Assembly (NCBI GenBank): GCA_025603075.1
Contig: MU626353.1
Coordinates: 4,681 to 68,680 of the forward strand
Reading direction: 5' to 3'
Length of the DNA stretch: 64,000 bases
DNA from: Neoconidiobolus thromboides FSU 785
Lineage: Eukaryota > Entomophthoromycota > Entomophthoromycetes > Entomophthorales > Neoconidiobolaceae
This document shows, piece after piece, positions 44,705-56,449 of the stretch (its first letter is position 1; each line of letters starts with the position of its first letter). The notes beneath the pieces were generated by a model. The model did not search any database. It was not told the DNA's origin and saw only the letters and a list, made by a program, of their open reading frames with translations. The translations under genes were made by a program, and so were the position numbers.

Positions 44705-45008
44705 ATATCAAAGCAATAAAGAAGAACCCACAACCATCTAATATGACTACATTTTTCAGTATTATATTCAGCCTTATAACTTTAAAACAATACCATAAAA
44801 GAGAATTTATCAATCAATAGCAATTGCTTTCTTCTGTAAACTATCTCGATAAAAGACCTTTATAAATAGTCAACCAGGTTTACCAAGGAAAAATATTGAA
44901 GTGTCAACTATAATACCTAGTTTAGACTATATTTGTTTTCACTGTTATATTGGATTTACAAGTACTCTTTTAGAGGTTTTCGAGTATTTTATGAACCTTA
45001 ATAAATGA
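44705..45008 (+). pseudogene. Partial TIM54 pseudogene
   Basis: The first part reads IKAIKKNPQPSNMTTFFSII then LITLKQYHKREFINQ, stop, LSSVNYLDKRPL, stop, matching TIM54 exon 1 with the start ATG changed to ATC. It then jumps to PRKNIEVSTIIPSLDYICF and HCYIGFTSTLLEVFEYFM, matching the second half of exon 2. The intervening 100 or so codons and the intron are gone. The lost start, two stops and a large internal deletion rule out function. Confidence 0.88.
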
Positions 45009-46382
45009 CTATGGTGCTTTTATTAATTTAAAGTTATTATAAAAAATAGAGTCTATTTTTATTTGTAAACTGTAAAGTTATCGCAATTTTTATAGGATTA
45101 AATAAAAATAGATAATATCTATACTTTTTTGTAAAATAAAACTAACAATAGTACAGTATAACAGACCTGGTCCAAGTCACAAGGATTTGAAAGCTGTTAG
45201 GAAGCTTGAGTATTTTCCAAGTGTGGTTTTATTATTCAAGATACAAAATTTGAGCTAAGAAAATTTTAAGCAAATTGCATCCAAAACTATAATTCAACAA
45301 TTGCTATTTTTAGTAATCCAGCTCAAAGCAATTATTAAAAAAGTAAGGAATTTAACTTATAATTTTTTGGACTAACTTCATTTAAATCGAATTAGCATAT
45401 AAAACAATATAATGATATATGCATATATTATTTACTTTTTTACTTTTCTTATATGACTTTTTTATATTTAATTAAAACTCCGAATATAAAGCAAGGCTAT
45501 ATTAATTTGATTTGTTGAATATAATCAAAATAAATGTATGGGCTTTCTACTAACATTTTCGTTTTTTAGCTTTTAGGATCTAAGTTGTTAATAAAATTAA
45601 ATTCAGAATGTTAATTTAATGCCTGTTTAAATTCAATCACTTGAAAGGTAGACCATTCTTCAATTGAAATTAATTGACTCAGAACTTTTGAATAATTGTT
45701 TTATAAATTAGTCTATAAAATTTCAGAGTTAGGTCATGATGAAGATTGCTCAGAACTTCAAATTTCAAATAATTGGTTATTGAGTTAACTCAGCTTTTTA
45801 AGGTTTTTTCAAAACTTGATAATTTTAGTTCAAATCTGTTATAATTTAAATACTCTATAAGATTTTCCATTGTAATATATGAGGATGTATTTTTGTTTAA
45901 GAATTTTACTAACAAATTTTCCGCTTAAAAGGTGGAAAAAGTAATGAAATCAAAAAATCATCCCCATATTATAACCAGAACGCAAGTAATTAAAGTGAAA
46001 GAAGATGAATTAAAGGTCCTTCTATTATAGCACTTTATAGTAAATTGCGTAATAACTAGAACATGGACAGTTCAAAGAGCTCTTTTAATGAATATTTATT
46101 ACTTAATCACTATATAAGTAACCATTACTAATTCAACAAGCAATTATTATTATCTCAATTATGTCTAATTTTACATAAAGTATACTAAATTTCTACAATT
46201 ATCTAAACTCAACAATCCAAACATAGGTTCTTAAAACTTTCCAGCATAATTGAAATTTCTGAATAATATTTACCAATCAAAATCATTGAACTAGGGTCTC
46301 AATCAATTGCACATTTTAAGCAAAACTATAAAAACAAAACAAATCACTTTCAAAACAAAATTAATAATTTTTTATAACAAAA
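45009..46382. other. Intergenic region with one MITE
   Basis: 1.4 kb with the MITE at 45880-45966. I see no gene. Confidence 0.55.
45880..45966 (-). mobile_element. MITE copy (internal deletion)
   Basis: TGAGGATGTATTTTTGTTTAA ... ATCATCCCCA; TA on both sides; about 12 bp shorter than typical. Confidence 0.8.
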
Positions 46383-47246
46383 ATGAATCCTAATAATCCC
46401 AATCGAAATGATGGTTATGGTGTATATGAACCTATACCACAACATGTTAATCCACCAGGCTATTCTGAGTCTAATACAAATACTAAAAAGTATAATTCAT
46501 CGCAACCTAACGATTATGTTGACTATCCACAAACTAATGTCAATAACAGCAGTGCTCCAAGTGCTGATGATTTTTTATATGGTTCATCAGTAGCCGATTG
46601 CGATATCAGTATCCGACACGCCTTTATATTTAAAGTATATTCTATTTTAACCGTTCAATTATTAGCTACTGCTTTTTTCAGTATATTATTTTCTTCTGTA
46701 AACTCAATTCAATTATTTTTATTTCGAAATGTATGGATAGTTTATGTATCAATGGGATTAACCATTGTAAATATGATTTTGCTTTTATGGAAACGTCATA
46801 GCTATCCTTTGAACTTTGCATTATTGAGTAGTTTTACAATATTGGAAAGTGTGGGTTTAGGGGTAACTATTTCATTTTATAGTCAATTGGTAGTACTACA
46901 GGCCTTAATATTAACCCTTGGTATTTTTATTGTATTAACATTAATTGCTTTACAATCCAAATACGATTTTACTAGCTGGCAACCATATCTTGGTGTTGCA
47001 CTTTGGATTGTTATATTATTATCGTTTGTTCAGATTTTCTTCCCATTTGGTTCTACTTTTGAATTATTTATTGCTATTGGTACTGCTATCTTGTTTTGTG
47101 GCTATATTTTAGTCGATACTCATATGCTTATGAGTCGACTTAATCCAGATGAATATATTGTGGCTTCAGTAGAACTTTATTTGGATATTCTTAATTTATT
47201 TTTGGCTATATTAAGGATTCTTGGATCTTCTAATGATAGGGATTAA
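46383..47246 (+). CDS. BXI1: Bax inhibitor-1 / LFG-family membrane protein
   Basis: A 287-residue single-exon gene. Residues 1-70 are a hydrophilic Asn/Pro/Tyr-rich head with the PPxY motif PPGY. The family entry block DCDISIRHAFIFKVYSILTVQL (about 73-94; given in two parts, DCDISIRHAFIFK and VYSILTVQL) leads into seven membrane helices. The signature end is DTHMLMSRLNPDEYIVASVE, then LYLDILNLFLAILRILG, with the conserved acidic pair of the calcium-leak pore (LVDTH and LYLDI). Yeast Bxi1/Ybh3 has the same layout and acts in ER or vacuolar calcium leak, the unfolded protein response and cell death control. The PPxY suggests recognition by a WW-domain ubiquitin ligase of the Rsp5 type. Confidence 0.93.
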   Translation: MNPNNPNRNDGYGVYEPIPQHVNPPGYSESNTNTKKYNSSQPNDYVDYPQTNVNNSSAPSADDFLYGSSVADCDISIRHAFIFKVYSILTVQLLATAFFSILFSSVNSIQLFLFRNVWIVYVSMGLTIVNMILLLWKRHSYPLNFALLSSFTILESVGLGVTISFYSQLVVLQALILTLGIFIVLTLIALQSKYDFTSWQPYLGVALWIVILLSFVQIFFPFGSTFELFIAIGTAILFCGYILVDTHMLMSRLNPDEYIVASVELYLDILNLFLAILRILGSSNDRD

Positions 47247-47439
47247 TAAGTAGTATTAGTTTATTAAAGTATCATTTTTATGCTTATTTGTATCATTTTA
47301 TTTTATAATTTTTATTCTGTTTTTTAAACTAGTTGCATAAATTAATTATAATTAAGTAGTATTCTTTTGCAATGACTTCTAAAAATAAACTTTTGAATTT
47401 TAAATTATTACTTTTCTGCCTTTTTGACTAAAATCAAAA

Positions 47440-48589
47440 ATGACCATTTCAACTAGCAATAATCAAGAAACAATAACATCTAGGTCTGTTACAGGAGGTA
47501 AGTCACATCTCATATTAAAAGTAACAAATTGAGCACTCAGCCATAATTTTAAAAGAATCCGACAGTGGTATCATTGATCTCAGCAATCACAGTTCCATTC
47601 CTTATAGGGAAGGTTTTATGAAATATCGAAATTCAATAACAAAAGAAACTTTAAGGGCTCATTTAAGTCAATTAACTTCATCTTCCAACAACGCTTCAAT
47701 TAAAGAAACTATAAAACCTAGTCAATATGGAGAATATAGTAGGAATCGAACCTTTTTTGGCTCAGCCGTAGTATCTAAAAATGAACTTTTGGATCCATTT
47801 GAAAAGAAAGAAGGAATGGGAGGAGTGAAAGAAGAGATAAAAGAAAATAAATTAATGAAAGGAGAAGAATTTTTATCATTTGAAAAAGGTAATTAATAGA
47901 TATTAGAATAAAGTCTTTATTATTGATATTGATTTATTAGTATTTGAAGAAAGAAAATCGAAATTATCTCAATTAGATAAAAAAGAAGAAGTTAAATTAA
48001 AAGTTATTGACCCTAAATTAAAATATTTAATTATTGGTTATATATTGATTATTTTATTTAGTGTATTAAAAGCAAGTTGGTGGTAAGTGAAATGAATTAG
48101 TTATTATTGTTATTACTAATTATATTATTATTTATATTATTATTTATATCAATAATATATTATTTTTAGTTACCTTAGTTCTAATAATACTAAATGCATT
48201 GATGGGCCATTTTATACTGGTAAGGAAAAATTATTATTTATACTGGAATTGAAAATAATGATAATTAATATTTTATTTATATATTAGTTATATTATTATT
48301 CTTATTTTACCCATTTTTATTATTGTATGTTCAAGGTTACTTTGAATTACAAAATTTAAAAAAATTATACCCATTTTTATTTGGCAGTAAGTGATTGATT
48401 TATCTTTTGTATTGAGAAATTAATCTTTTATTTTATTTATAGAACCTAAATTAGAAATAGTTAAAAAAGAACCTAGTGAAAATGGTAAGTATTGAAACAT
48501 TTATTAAGATAAATATTTTTAATTTTATTTTAGAAAAAATAATTGCTAATTCCAAATCTTTAAATGCCTATTTTAAAAATCCAGTATAA
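47440..48589 (+). CDS. Seven-exon hypothetical membrane protein (259 aa)
   Basis: Exons 47440-47497, 47556-47888, 47941-48082, 48170-48219, 48288-48386, 48443-48484, 48534-48589 sum to 780 bases with consistent phase at all six introns, which strongly supports the model. Residues 1-150 are hydrophilic: Ser/Thr-rich, then a Lys/Glu-rich helix with KKEGMGGVKEEIKENK. Two membrane helices follow (LKYLIIGYILIILFSVLKA and VILLLFLFYPFLLLYV), separated by a short loop SWWCYLSSNNTKCIDGPF with two cysteines that could form a lumenal disulfide. The tail is basic. I do not recognise the family; an ER or Golgi hairpin protein is an inference. The gene is convergent with the VSB1-like gene, 281 bases apart. 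Confidence 0.78.
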
Positions 48590-48870
48590 ATATTAATTAA
48601 AACATAAAAAACAAAATGTTTTTTTTTTTTAGAAATCTATATTCTATTCTACTCCATTCTATTGATTAATATTTATTAATAAATATTAAAAATAAAAGTT
48701 GAAATTTAAATTATATTACTATAATAAAAATTTACAAGCTAATTTTTAATATTTATTAATAAATATTATATGAAAAAGTTGAATTTCAATAGAAAGATAT
48801 CAAATAGTTTTATTAAACTTCAAAATAAAAAACTAATAATCGAACTTTATCTTAACCCTTTTCTCTTTTT

Positions 48871-51800
48871 TTAAATCATAGCCATAGTAGAATATAACTT
48901 ATTATCGTAAGCCGAATAAGTTAATGCCAATTTAGTTAACATATAGGGAATAGTAGCCTCTGGAGAATTTGGATTTTTACTTCCCATCTCTAAAATTTGA
49001 TGATAAGTTTCTAATGATAATTTCCACAAAGTTGCTTTTTCCGAATCGGTATAAACGGTAGCCGTCCTCATATAATGAGTTAAAAAAGTCACTTCACCGA
49101 CAAAAGTACCTGGTAATATAGATTCCATTGTATATTCAACTAAAGATTGAGTGGATGGATCCATAGTTGGAATTTTAACTCGAAGTAAACCATTTTCAAG
49201 TATATAAATAGCATCCGGTTTATCACCAGATTTCCATAATATATCATTAAAATTATATTCCACTTTTTCAAAATATTGAGCTAATTGATGTAAGGAAGGA
49301 TAGTTTACATCTTCAATTTCTTGAAATGCTTGTAATAATAAACCTAAAGGTTGGCGTGCATTTTTTATCAATGATGAAGTTTCATGAACTGAAAGTAATA
49401 AGTTAATATTCAGATTTTATATTATTAATATTAAAATTTTACTTTGTGAATAAACTTTGATTGCTGCTTCTTCAATTTGTCGATTACGTGGTGAAGATGA
49501 ATAATCAGCTTCAAGTAATGGATAAGTACCAGAAGTACCTAAAAGAAAAGAATTATTATTATATAATCTAATCTATTTTAATAGTAAAATTAAATTACCT
49601 AAATGAGTTGATAATCTAGAAGATACTTGATTATTTTGTTTAGCTAATTGATAAAAATTGGATAATAAAGTATTTTCACACCATTCTAATGCTTGATTAC
49701 ATTTTTCAAAATATTTAACATAACCTTCATTATTGGATGACCAAATACCTGCTTTTCTTAATGCACTACCAGTATCCGAATCTAATGTTACTCCAGATAT
49801 TACTAAATAAATACTATTGGAAGATAATCGATACAAAATTCTAGAGAAAGCATCCGTAGCTGAAAAATCAATACCACCAACTAATGTAAAATCTAATATA
49901 ATAAATCGAATTGGTGCTGTACGATGTCGATGTCCTTTTAATATTTGAGATATGGAATGATCTAATTGATGAATTGTACCAAAAAACATAAAACCTTGTA
50001 ATGTAATTAATTTCACTTGATTACCAACAGTTTCTAAAAAGGTTCTTTGATGATATAATCGACGTACTGTTGATGTAACACATGTACCATCAGAAATAGT
50101 TTTAATTGGTGATCGATGAGAATAAATTAATACAAAAAACATACAAGCTAATACAATTCCAAAAAATATACCTTCAATAAATCCAACAAATCCCATTGTT
50201 AATACTATCAAAACAATAGTAATATATTCTAAGGGATGTACTATTGTATATGTATCATATACTGCTTCTTTAATCAATTCAATACCCATATGAAATATTA
50301 ATGCACCAACTAATGGAGTTGGTATAAATCCTACTATAGATGGTCCTAATAATAATATAATAAAAGTACATAAAGCTAATAATAACCCAGCTACTCGACT
50401 ACCACCACCAGATCTTATAAATATTACTGAATTTGAATAAATTAAATAATTTTGTACAGAACCAAATAAGCCAGAAGTTAGATTAGATATACCATGTCCA
50501 ACTAATTCCCTATTAACATCAATATCTTGAATTCTAGTACTTACTGCTAAAGCAGGTACATTAATTGGTACGTGTAATATACCAAAAAAAGTTAATGCAA
50601 AAATAGCAGGAATGACTTTAGGTAAAGTTGACCAAGATATTAGATAAATATTAAAATTTAAATAAAAATCATAAAAAGGTTTGATTGGTGTTGGTAATGG
50701 GAACAACCAACCAATTTGTCTTAATGTATTTAAATTGCCATTCAATAAAAATACAAACATATAAAATACAATTGGTATTAAAAAGAAAAAACAGGGCGTA
50801 ACTAAAGGATGTTTGATTATTCTTGTAGCTATTTGTAATATTAAGGATAATACTAATGAACTTGTCCATAAGGGTAATAATTCAACTGAAAAATAACTTG
50901 CCCATATAGACCAATCAAAAGTGGGACTCAATTTAGTAGTCAATTCCATAGCGGTAGCTAATAAAAATACACCCACACCACCAATACAACCAATTAATAT
51001 ATGCCTTGGAAAAAATTCCATTAAAGAACCTAATTTATACCAACCTAAACCTAAAAATACAATTCCAGTAACAATAGTACTTAACGCATATGCTACCATA
51101 ACTGTTGGTATAACATATTGTTTACCAGCTTCTCCTAAATCATTTAATATAATATTACATATAATATGTAAAAAAGGTACAACTTCAATCATAAAACCAC
51201 CATTACCACCTCCAAATCTAGAGCCTCCACTAGCATAAATTAATTGAGCAATAACAGTACTTAAATAAATAAAATGTTAATATACATTATATATAATTTA
51301 TAAAAAATTAAAATTATTTTTTTATCTTACCTAACTAAAAACATAGATATACCATCTGGACCAAAATCTGAAAACATAGGTAAAGCAGTTGGAAAAATAA
51401 TAATACCAAAAGAAACAGCATCTAATACATTTAACATAGTACCAATTAATACAGCAGGAATAGACATAAATCCTGTTTTAAAACAATCAATAATAAACTC
51501 TTTTTCTAAGAAGTTAGTATTCTTATAAACTTCATTGTAAATCTTAATAAATGCATTATCAGTTTCCATTACAATAGTTTCTCCATCTTGTTTTTTACTT
51601 TCTATTGAAGAATAATTATTATTATTATTATCATTATTATAATTGCCATTATTTGGAAGTAAATGTGAATTTTCATGAACTGATATAGGTCTTGAATTCA
51701 CTACCATTTGTTCTATTCCATCTTTAATTCCTAACATAGGTGACATTGGTCTTGAATTATTAGTTGAATTTAATGGACTATTTTTACGACTTTCAATAAT

Positions 51801-52336
51801 TTCTTGTTCAAAATCTTCTTCATCTGATTTTTCTAAATCTTCCTCTATTTCATTAATAGTTGGGATATTATTGCCCATATGAGAATGAAATGAACCTCTA
51901 CCAATACTACCAGCTCGTTTATCAGTACTAATCAATTGTGATAAATTGGATTGAAATTGTTCATTATTGAAATCTTTTCCAAGGGAAATACTAGAAGTGT
52001 GATGAATTATATCTTCAGTTACAGCCATTAAACCTTGATTGGCCAAAGCTAATGTTTGATTACGAATACTATCACCATCTTGGGTGTAGGAAGCATTATC
52101 TGTCAATAGAATAATTAGTTAAAATATTAATTGAATAGAAATTGAAAATAGTTAGATTTACCATCTTCTGAAGGAGTAGGACGATATAAATTCGAATAAT
52201 AAGAACGAGTAAATGAAGAAGATAATCGATTATTTTGTAATGAATCATAACTTTGAGATTCTAAATCCGTGGGTAAATGTTGATTTAAATGATGAGGACT
52301 TTTAGATAGTAAAGTTCGTCCTTTATCTTGACTCAT
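48871..52336 (-). CDS. VSB1: SLC26/SulP-STAS-cNMP transporter, Vsb1 (YGR125W) type
   Basis: Five exons (52336-52162, 52099-51331, 51259-49599, 49538-49443, 49388-48871) encode 1072 residues, close to yeast YGR125W (1036). A long disordered head (about 1-250, with an Asn-rich run NNGNYNNDNNNNN) precedes the SulP membrane core: FKTGFMSIPAVLIGTMLNVL, VSFGIIIFPTALP, then STVIAQLIYASG across intron 2 and about ten further helices. A STAS domain follows (FIILDFTLVGGIDFSATDAF), and a C-terminal cyclic-nucleotide-binding-like domain (FNDILWKSGDKPDAIYILEN, GTFVGEVTFL). Yeast Vsb1 is a vacuolar membrane protein needed for vacuolar storage of basic amino acids. A sulfate transporter label would be misleading given this domain set. 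ORFs at 50669 and 50921 are shadows. Confidence 0.92.
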
Positions 52337-53514
52337 TTTTTTTAAAATATTAATTTAAAAAATAAAAATAAAAAAGTAATAGTGGTTTTTTTAGCTATTT
52401 ATTCAAGTTGATAGATTTTATAGACCAATTAAATAATCGATTCGGGATTTATTTTATTTAAAATGTGGCTTCTAAATTTTGATAAAGAAAATTGAGAATA
52501 ATGTTTCAATTTCTTGGAATAAATGGGGACTAGCATTCTATTTATTACAATAAAATAGAAAGCTTTATTAAAATATTAAAAAAATCGTTTATTTTATATA
52601 AAAGTTAGCACTTTATAAATGAACATATTAATTTTTAAACTGTTTTTCCCTTTTTCCCCTTTTTTTAACTCATCTCCATTATTGTTATTTTTCTAGTCCT
52701 TTTAGTATAAATCATATAAGAAAACTTCAATGTATTATGATAATAAAGAATTTAAGCTGGTTGTAAAATCTAAATAAAATAGAATCTAAAATCAGCTGAT
52801 TAAAAATAAAATCAATGTGGTATTTTTTGATAATAATTTCGATTTATCCCTTTAGAATCTAAATTATCCGAAGAATCATAGGAAATTAAGGTTTTAAAAC
52901 ATAACAAAAGGAACAAGTAAAGAAATACAACAAGATTCAAATATATAAGATCAAGATGTATATACAATTCTAATAAGTCTAATACTTATTCTTTTTGATG
53001 ACCCATTAATATTATTGATATTTGATTTTATTTAATTTCATTGTTTTATAATTTATTGAGAATTCAATCTTAATGAAATCAAAAAGATTATTGAAATTAC
53101 TATATTTGTATAAAAAAATCTTGAATTTACGCCACTTTTTTTTTCCAGTTTTTGATGTTTATTTTTACAACTATTGAGAGATAACAATAATGATAATAAA
53201 ATAATAAATTCAAATTAATTATATAAAACATTAAATTCATGATATTTAATTTTTAAAAGCATTTTTATTATAAATAATTAGATTTTATAATCATTGCTTT
53301 ATTTTTTTCAGCCTAAATAGTATAATTTAAGCTATCGGAAGTATTTTATATTTTCGACAAAATAAAACTATTATCTTATTAAATTTGCAGTATAACAATA
53401 CAAGTGGTAGATAAGTTTTGTTATTTATTGATATTCAATATAGGTCAAAGTTTTATCTAATGAGTAAGAGTAGGGTTAAAATTGACAATAAAGTTTAATA
53501 TCAATATTTTACAT

Positions 53515-53613
53515 TGGGGATGTTTTTTTGGTTTCATTACTTTTTTCATTTTTAAGCACTATTTGAGCGGAAAGATTGTTAATGAAATCCTTAAACACAA
53601 AAAAACATCCCCA
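53515..53613 (+). mobile_element. MITE copy
   Basis: TGGGGATGTTTTTTTGG ... ACATCCCCA; exact GGGGATGT ends. Flanked by AT/AT. Confidence 0.9.
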
Positions 53614-53651
53614 ATTATTTATTTATTAATCAAATTCCAAGTATTTGAATG

Positions 53652-53746
53652 TGGGGATGTATTTTTTGTTTGGTGATTTCACTAATAATTTTTCATCTTA
53701 AATTGCACTTAAAAATGGGAAAAAAGAAATTAAAAAAACAGCTTCA
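53652..53746 (-). mobile_element. MITE copy (right end truncated)
   Basis: TGGGGATGTATTTTTTG ... AAAAAACAGCTTCA, running directly into the next copy. Confidence 0.8.
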
Positions 53747-53748
53747 TA

Positions 53749-53849
53749 TGGGAGTGTTTTTTTTGACTTGATTATTTTTTTCATTTTTTAAGTGCTATTT
53801 GAGCGGGAAATTTATTAGTAAAACTCTCAAACACAAAAATACATCCCCA
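53749..53849 (+). mobile_element. MITE copy abutting the previous one
   Basis: TGGGAGTGTTTTTTTTGAC ... ACATCCCCA, TA/TA flanks. It begins two bases after the end of the preceding copy. Confidence 0.87.
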
Positions 53850-54130
53850 TATCATTTTATTCATTGATATAAAAAAGCTTACTTTTTTGCATTTCCATCT
53901 TAAATCGAAATCAACTTTCTGGAGAATTTAAAAAATTCTGAGTTTTCCAATTAAGAAATTTAAATTGTCAAGTTGACCCATTTTCAATAAAGCTAAATAA
54001 AATATCTATTCAAAATCAAAATAATGTTTCAAAGAAACATTATTTTATTGAAACTGGATAATATTAATTGTAAATAGTTTCTAATTAGAATTGTTTTTTA
54101 TTTTTTGTTTTGGAATAGTCATACAGACAG

Positions 54131-54140
54131 TATATATAAG
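54131..54140 (+). promoter_or_regulatory. TATA-like box of gene at 54222
   Basis: TATATATAAG, about 85 bases upstream of the ATG. Confidence 0.35.
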
Positions 54141-54221
54141 ATCGTATATGATTCTAAAAAAGTATTACAAATAAATAGTAAACTCAAGAGCAAATAACTA
54201 ATCAGTAAATAAAAACTCAAT

Positions 54222-54881
54222 ATGACTTCCAAATCAACTGAATACATTTCTAATTCTCATGATACTCCCTTACTCCATTTTTCAGGAGCTTCTTTAACAT
54301 CTAATCCAATGTCACCCCAATATCCTTGTGGAGATCAAGAAGCTAAGGCCACTATTATTTATCCAATATTAAAAACTGGATGTGTTATAAGAAGCATGGA
54401 GCTTACATATAAAAAAGATGAGAAAGTGGATAAAGCTTATAAATCAACTTATTATTCTTTGACTACTGAATTAATGAATGAGAAGAATCAATTGTTGATG
54501 AAATTGACTAAAGCGGAGTTTGAATTATGGTATACAAACTATAATATTTACTATTTAAGCGAGGGGAATGAAAGCAATGGGTATAAGGAAATCAGATTAA
54601 TTAAAACAACAATTCAGATATTTCCTTGTTACACATTAAAAATGATTAAAATTGATGGGGAGATCCTAGAATTTGATTTTAAATCATTAAATTTAATGTG
54701 TTTTTCATGGGGAGTTTACAATAAAAGTACAGGAAGGGAAGTTTTAAGATATGAGAATAATTATTTCAAAGGGGGGAAATTGATTCTTTTCGAGGACTCA
54801 GGTATGTTAGATGTATTCTTTTTAATCATTTCCTTCCTTGCAATTCATTATGAACCATTTCGAAGTAAGATGGAAAACTAA
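54222..54881 (+). CDS. Tubby/LURP-one-like family protein (divergent member)
   Basis: A 219-residue single-exon gene. A Ser/Thr/Pro-rich head of about 45 residues precedes a run of alternating beta strands (TTELMNEKNQLLMKLTKAEF, YKEIRLIKTTIQIFPCYTLK, MIKIDGEILEFDF, CFSWGVYNKSTGREVLRYEN) and a C-terminal hydrophobic helix (MLDVFFLIISFLAIHYE). This layout, with a central helix at the end of a 12-strand barrel, is that of tubby, phospholipid scramblase and LURP-one-related proteins. It aligns weakly with the genes at 57849, 59038 and 61100 (for example IxxFxxYTLxxxKxD) but lacks their PPxY. The family link is inference from pattern. Function is unknown; related proteins bind membrane phosphoinositides. 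Confidence 0.65.
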   Translation: MTSKSTEYISNSHDTPLLHFSGASLTSNPMSPQYPCGDQEAKATIIYPILKTGCVIRSMELTYKKDEKVDKAYKSTYYSLTTELMNEKNQLLMKLTKAEFELWYTNYNIYYLSEGNESNGYKEIRLIKTTIQIFPCYTLKMIKIDGEILEFDFKSLNLMCFSWGVYNKSTGREVLRYENNYFKGGKLILFEDSGMLDVFFLIISFLAIHYEPFRSKMEN

Positions 54882-54929
54882 ATTAGGTTTTATACAAGTA
54901 GTCAACACTACTTATATTTTGTGGATGTG

Positions 54930-54969
54930 AAATAAACAAATAAACAAATAAACAAATAAACAAATAAAC
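54930..54969. repeat. (AAATAAAC)n microsatellite
   Basis: About five exact copies of an 8-base unit (AAATAAAC) immediately 3' of the gene ending at 54881. Confidence 0.9.
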
Positions 54970-55342
54970 TATAGCTATCTTTTATATGCTTTTTTATGAG
55001 TGATGATCTATCTATAAATTGTTTGTTTAAAATTGTTTTCAACTCATCAGTAATAAGTATTAATATAAGTCAAATAAAATATCTGATTATTAATAGATTA
55101 TAAAAATAATTTTTTGAACTTTTTTAAATTACCTTATGCAAACTTTAGAAATTATTTTTGTTGATAATTTTTAATAATATAAACCAAAACTTTATATCCC
55201 TAGTTTGCTTTTTATTTGTAATAACTATAGAGCTAACTAAAATCAGAAAAAAAATAAACAATTATATAAATCCTGGTATAATATTTTTAATAATAATATG
55301 ATTAACATGAATTAGAAAATTATAAATATATAAAACAAGATA

Positions 55343-55431
55343 TGGGGATGTTTTTTCTGATTTCATTTTTTAAGCGCTATTTGAGTGGAAAGATTGTTAG
55401 TAAAATTCTTAAACAAAAAAACACATCCCCA
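55343..55431 (+). mobile_element. MITE copy (short internal deletion)
   Basis: TGGGGATGTTTTTTCTG ... ACACATCCCCA with an intact AAGCGCTATTTGAGTGG; the CATTACTTTTTC block is missing. Confidence 0.87.
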
Positions 55432-55678
55432 TTCTACGACCCATTTGTTTAATGTCGTAGTATTTTATAATTTAGGGATATTTTTTATTTTAAACAAAAA
55501 GATCAATAGATCCTTTACGCCATTATAACTCTATTGGGTCCTAGCTAATAGACTATTAAGAGATGATCCATGTTGAAGCTCTTCTATAATAATGGTATTT
55601 ATGCTTTGATAAATTAAAATAATAGCCTAATTACAAGAAATAGAGCTAAAAAAGTCCCAAAAAAAAGTTGTAACAGCT

Positions 55679-55697
55679 ATATATATATATATATATT
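55679..55697. repeat. (TA)n microsatellite
   Basis: About nine TA units after AACAGC. Confidence 0.9.
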
Positions 55698-56001
55698 TAA
55701 ATTGCCTACCCAAATGAGGATACAGCGCAACGTTTATGTAAACCAAACCTCAATACTTTGTCTATTTTGTTGTATAAAAATAGTTAATATCATAGTATTC
55801 ATATTTTTAAATACTTGAAAGCGTAAAGATGACAGAGTGTTCTTAAGATTATGCCTTCAACACTAAAGCTGTTTAAATGCTATTTTATAGTAGATTGATA
55901 TATATTTCATATATAAGGATACTTTTTATCTAGTATTGCTCAAATTTTAAGTATATATTATGTTATATCATAATCAGATCAAATATGGATTGATAAATAT
56001 A

Positions 56002-56098
56002 TGTATATGTTTTTTTTGGCTTCATTACTTTTTCTATTTTTAAGCACTATTTAAATGGAAAAACCATCAGTAAAACTCTTTAAAAAAAGTACATTCCT
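56002..56098 (+). mobile_element. MITE copy (diverged ends)
   Basis: TGTATATGTTTTTTTTGGC ... AGTACATTCCT; interior CTTCATTACTTTTTCTATT matches. Confidence 0.78.
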
Positions 56099-56449
56099 AT
56101 ATATTGTTTGAACTTAATATCTCATATAGTCCATTTTGCTTTACGTCTAAATTTTAATCAAAGTCATAATTTTTAGTATCCTTATAATAGATATGATAAT
56201 ATACAATAAAGTAATTTATTAAAGTTGTCAAGTATTAAAAGGTGCAAACTTAGGGATAAGTGTGATGTTAATAAAAGTTAGAAATATTGTATTTTAAAGA
56301 TTATTTTGTTATGTTGAGTTTTCTATTTTTTTTATTTTTATAGATATAAATTTAAAAAAAAAACCAAAAGCTGAGTATTAAAATAAAAAGAACTTGTAAA
56401 TATTTGATTCGATTATTAACACTTAATTATTTATCCTGACTAAATCTAT

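Larger units (their letters stand above)
52337..54221. other. Intergenic region with a MITE triplet
   Basis: 1.9 kb between divergent genes. Three MITE copies lie end to end between 53515 and 53849. The ORF at 53482-53676 is made of MITE sequence and is not a gene. Confidence 0.6.

Noticed and set aside
53482-53676. 64-codon ORF
   Set aside because: Consists of MITE sequence.
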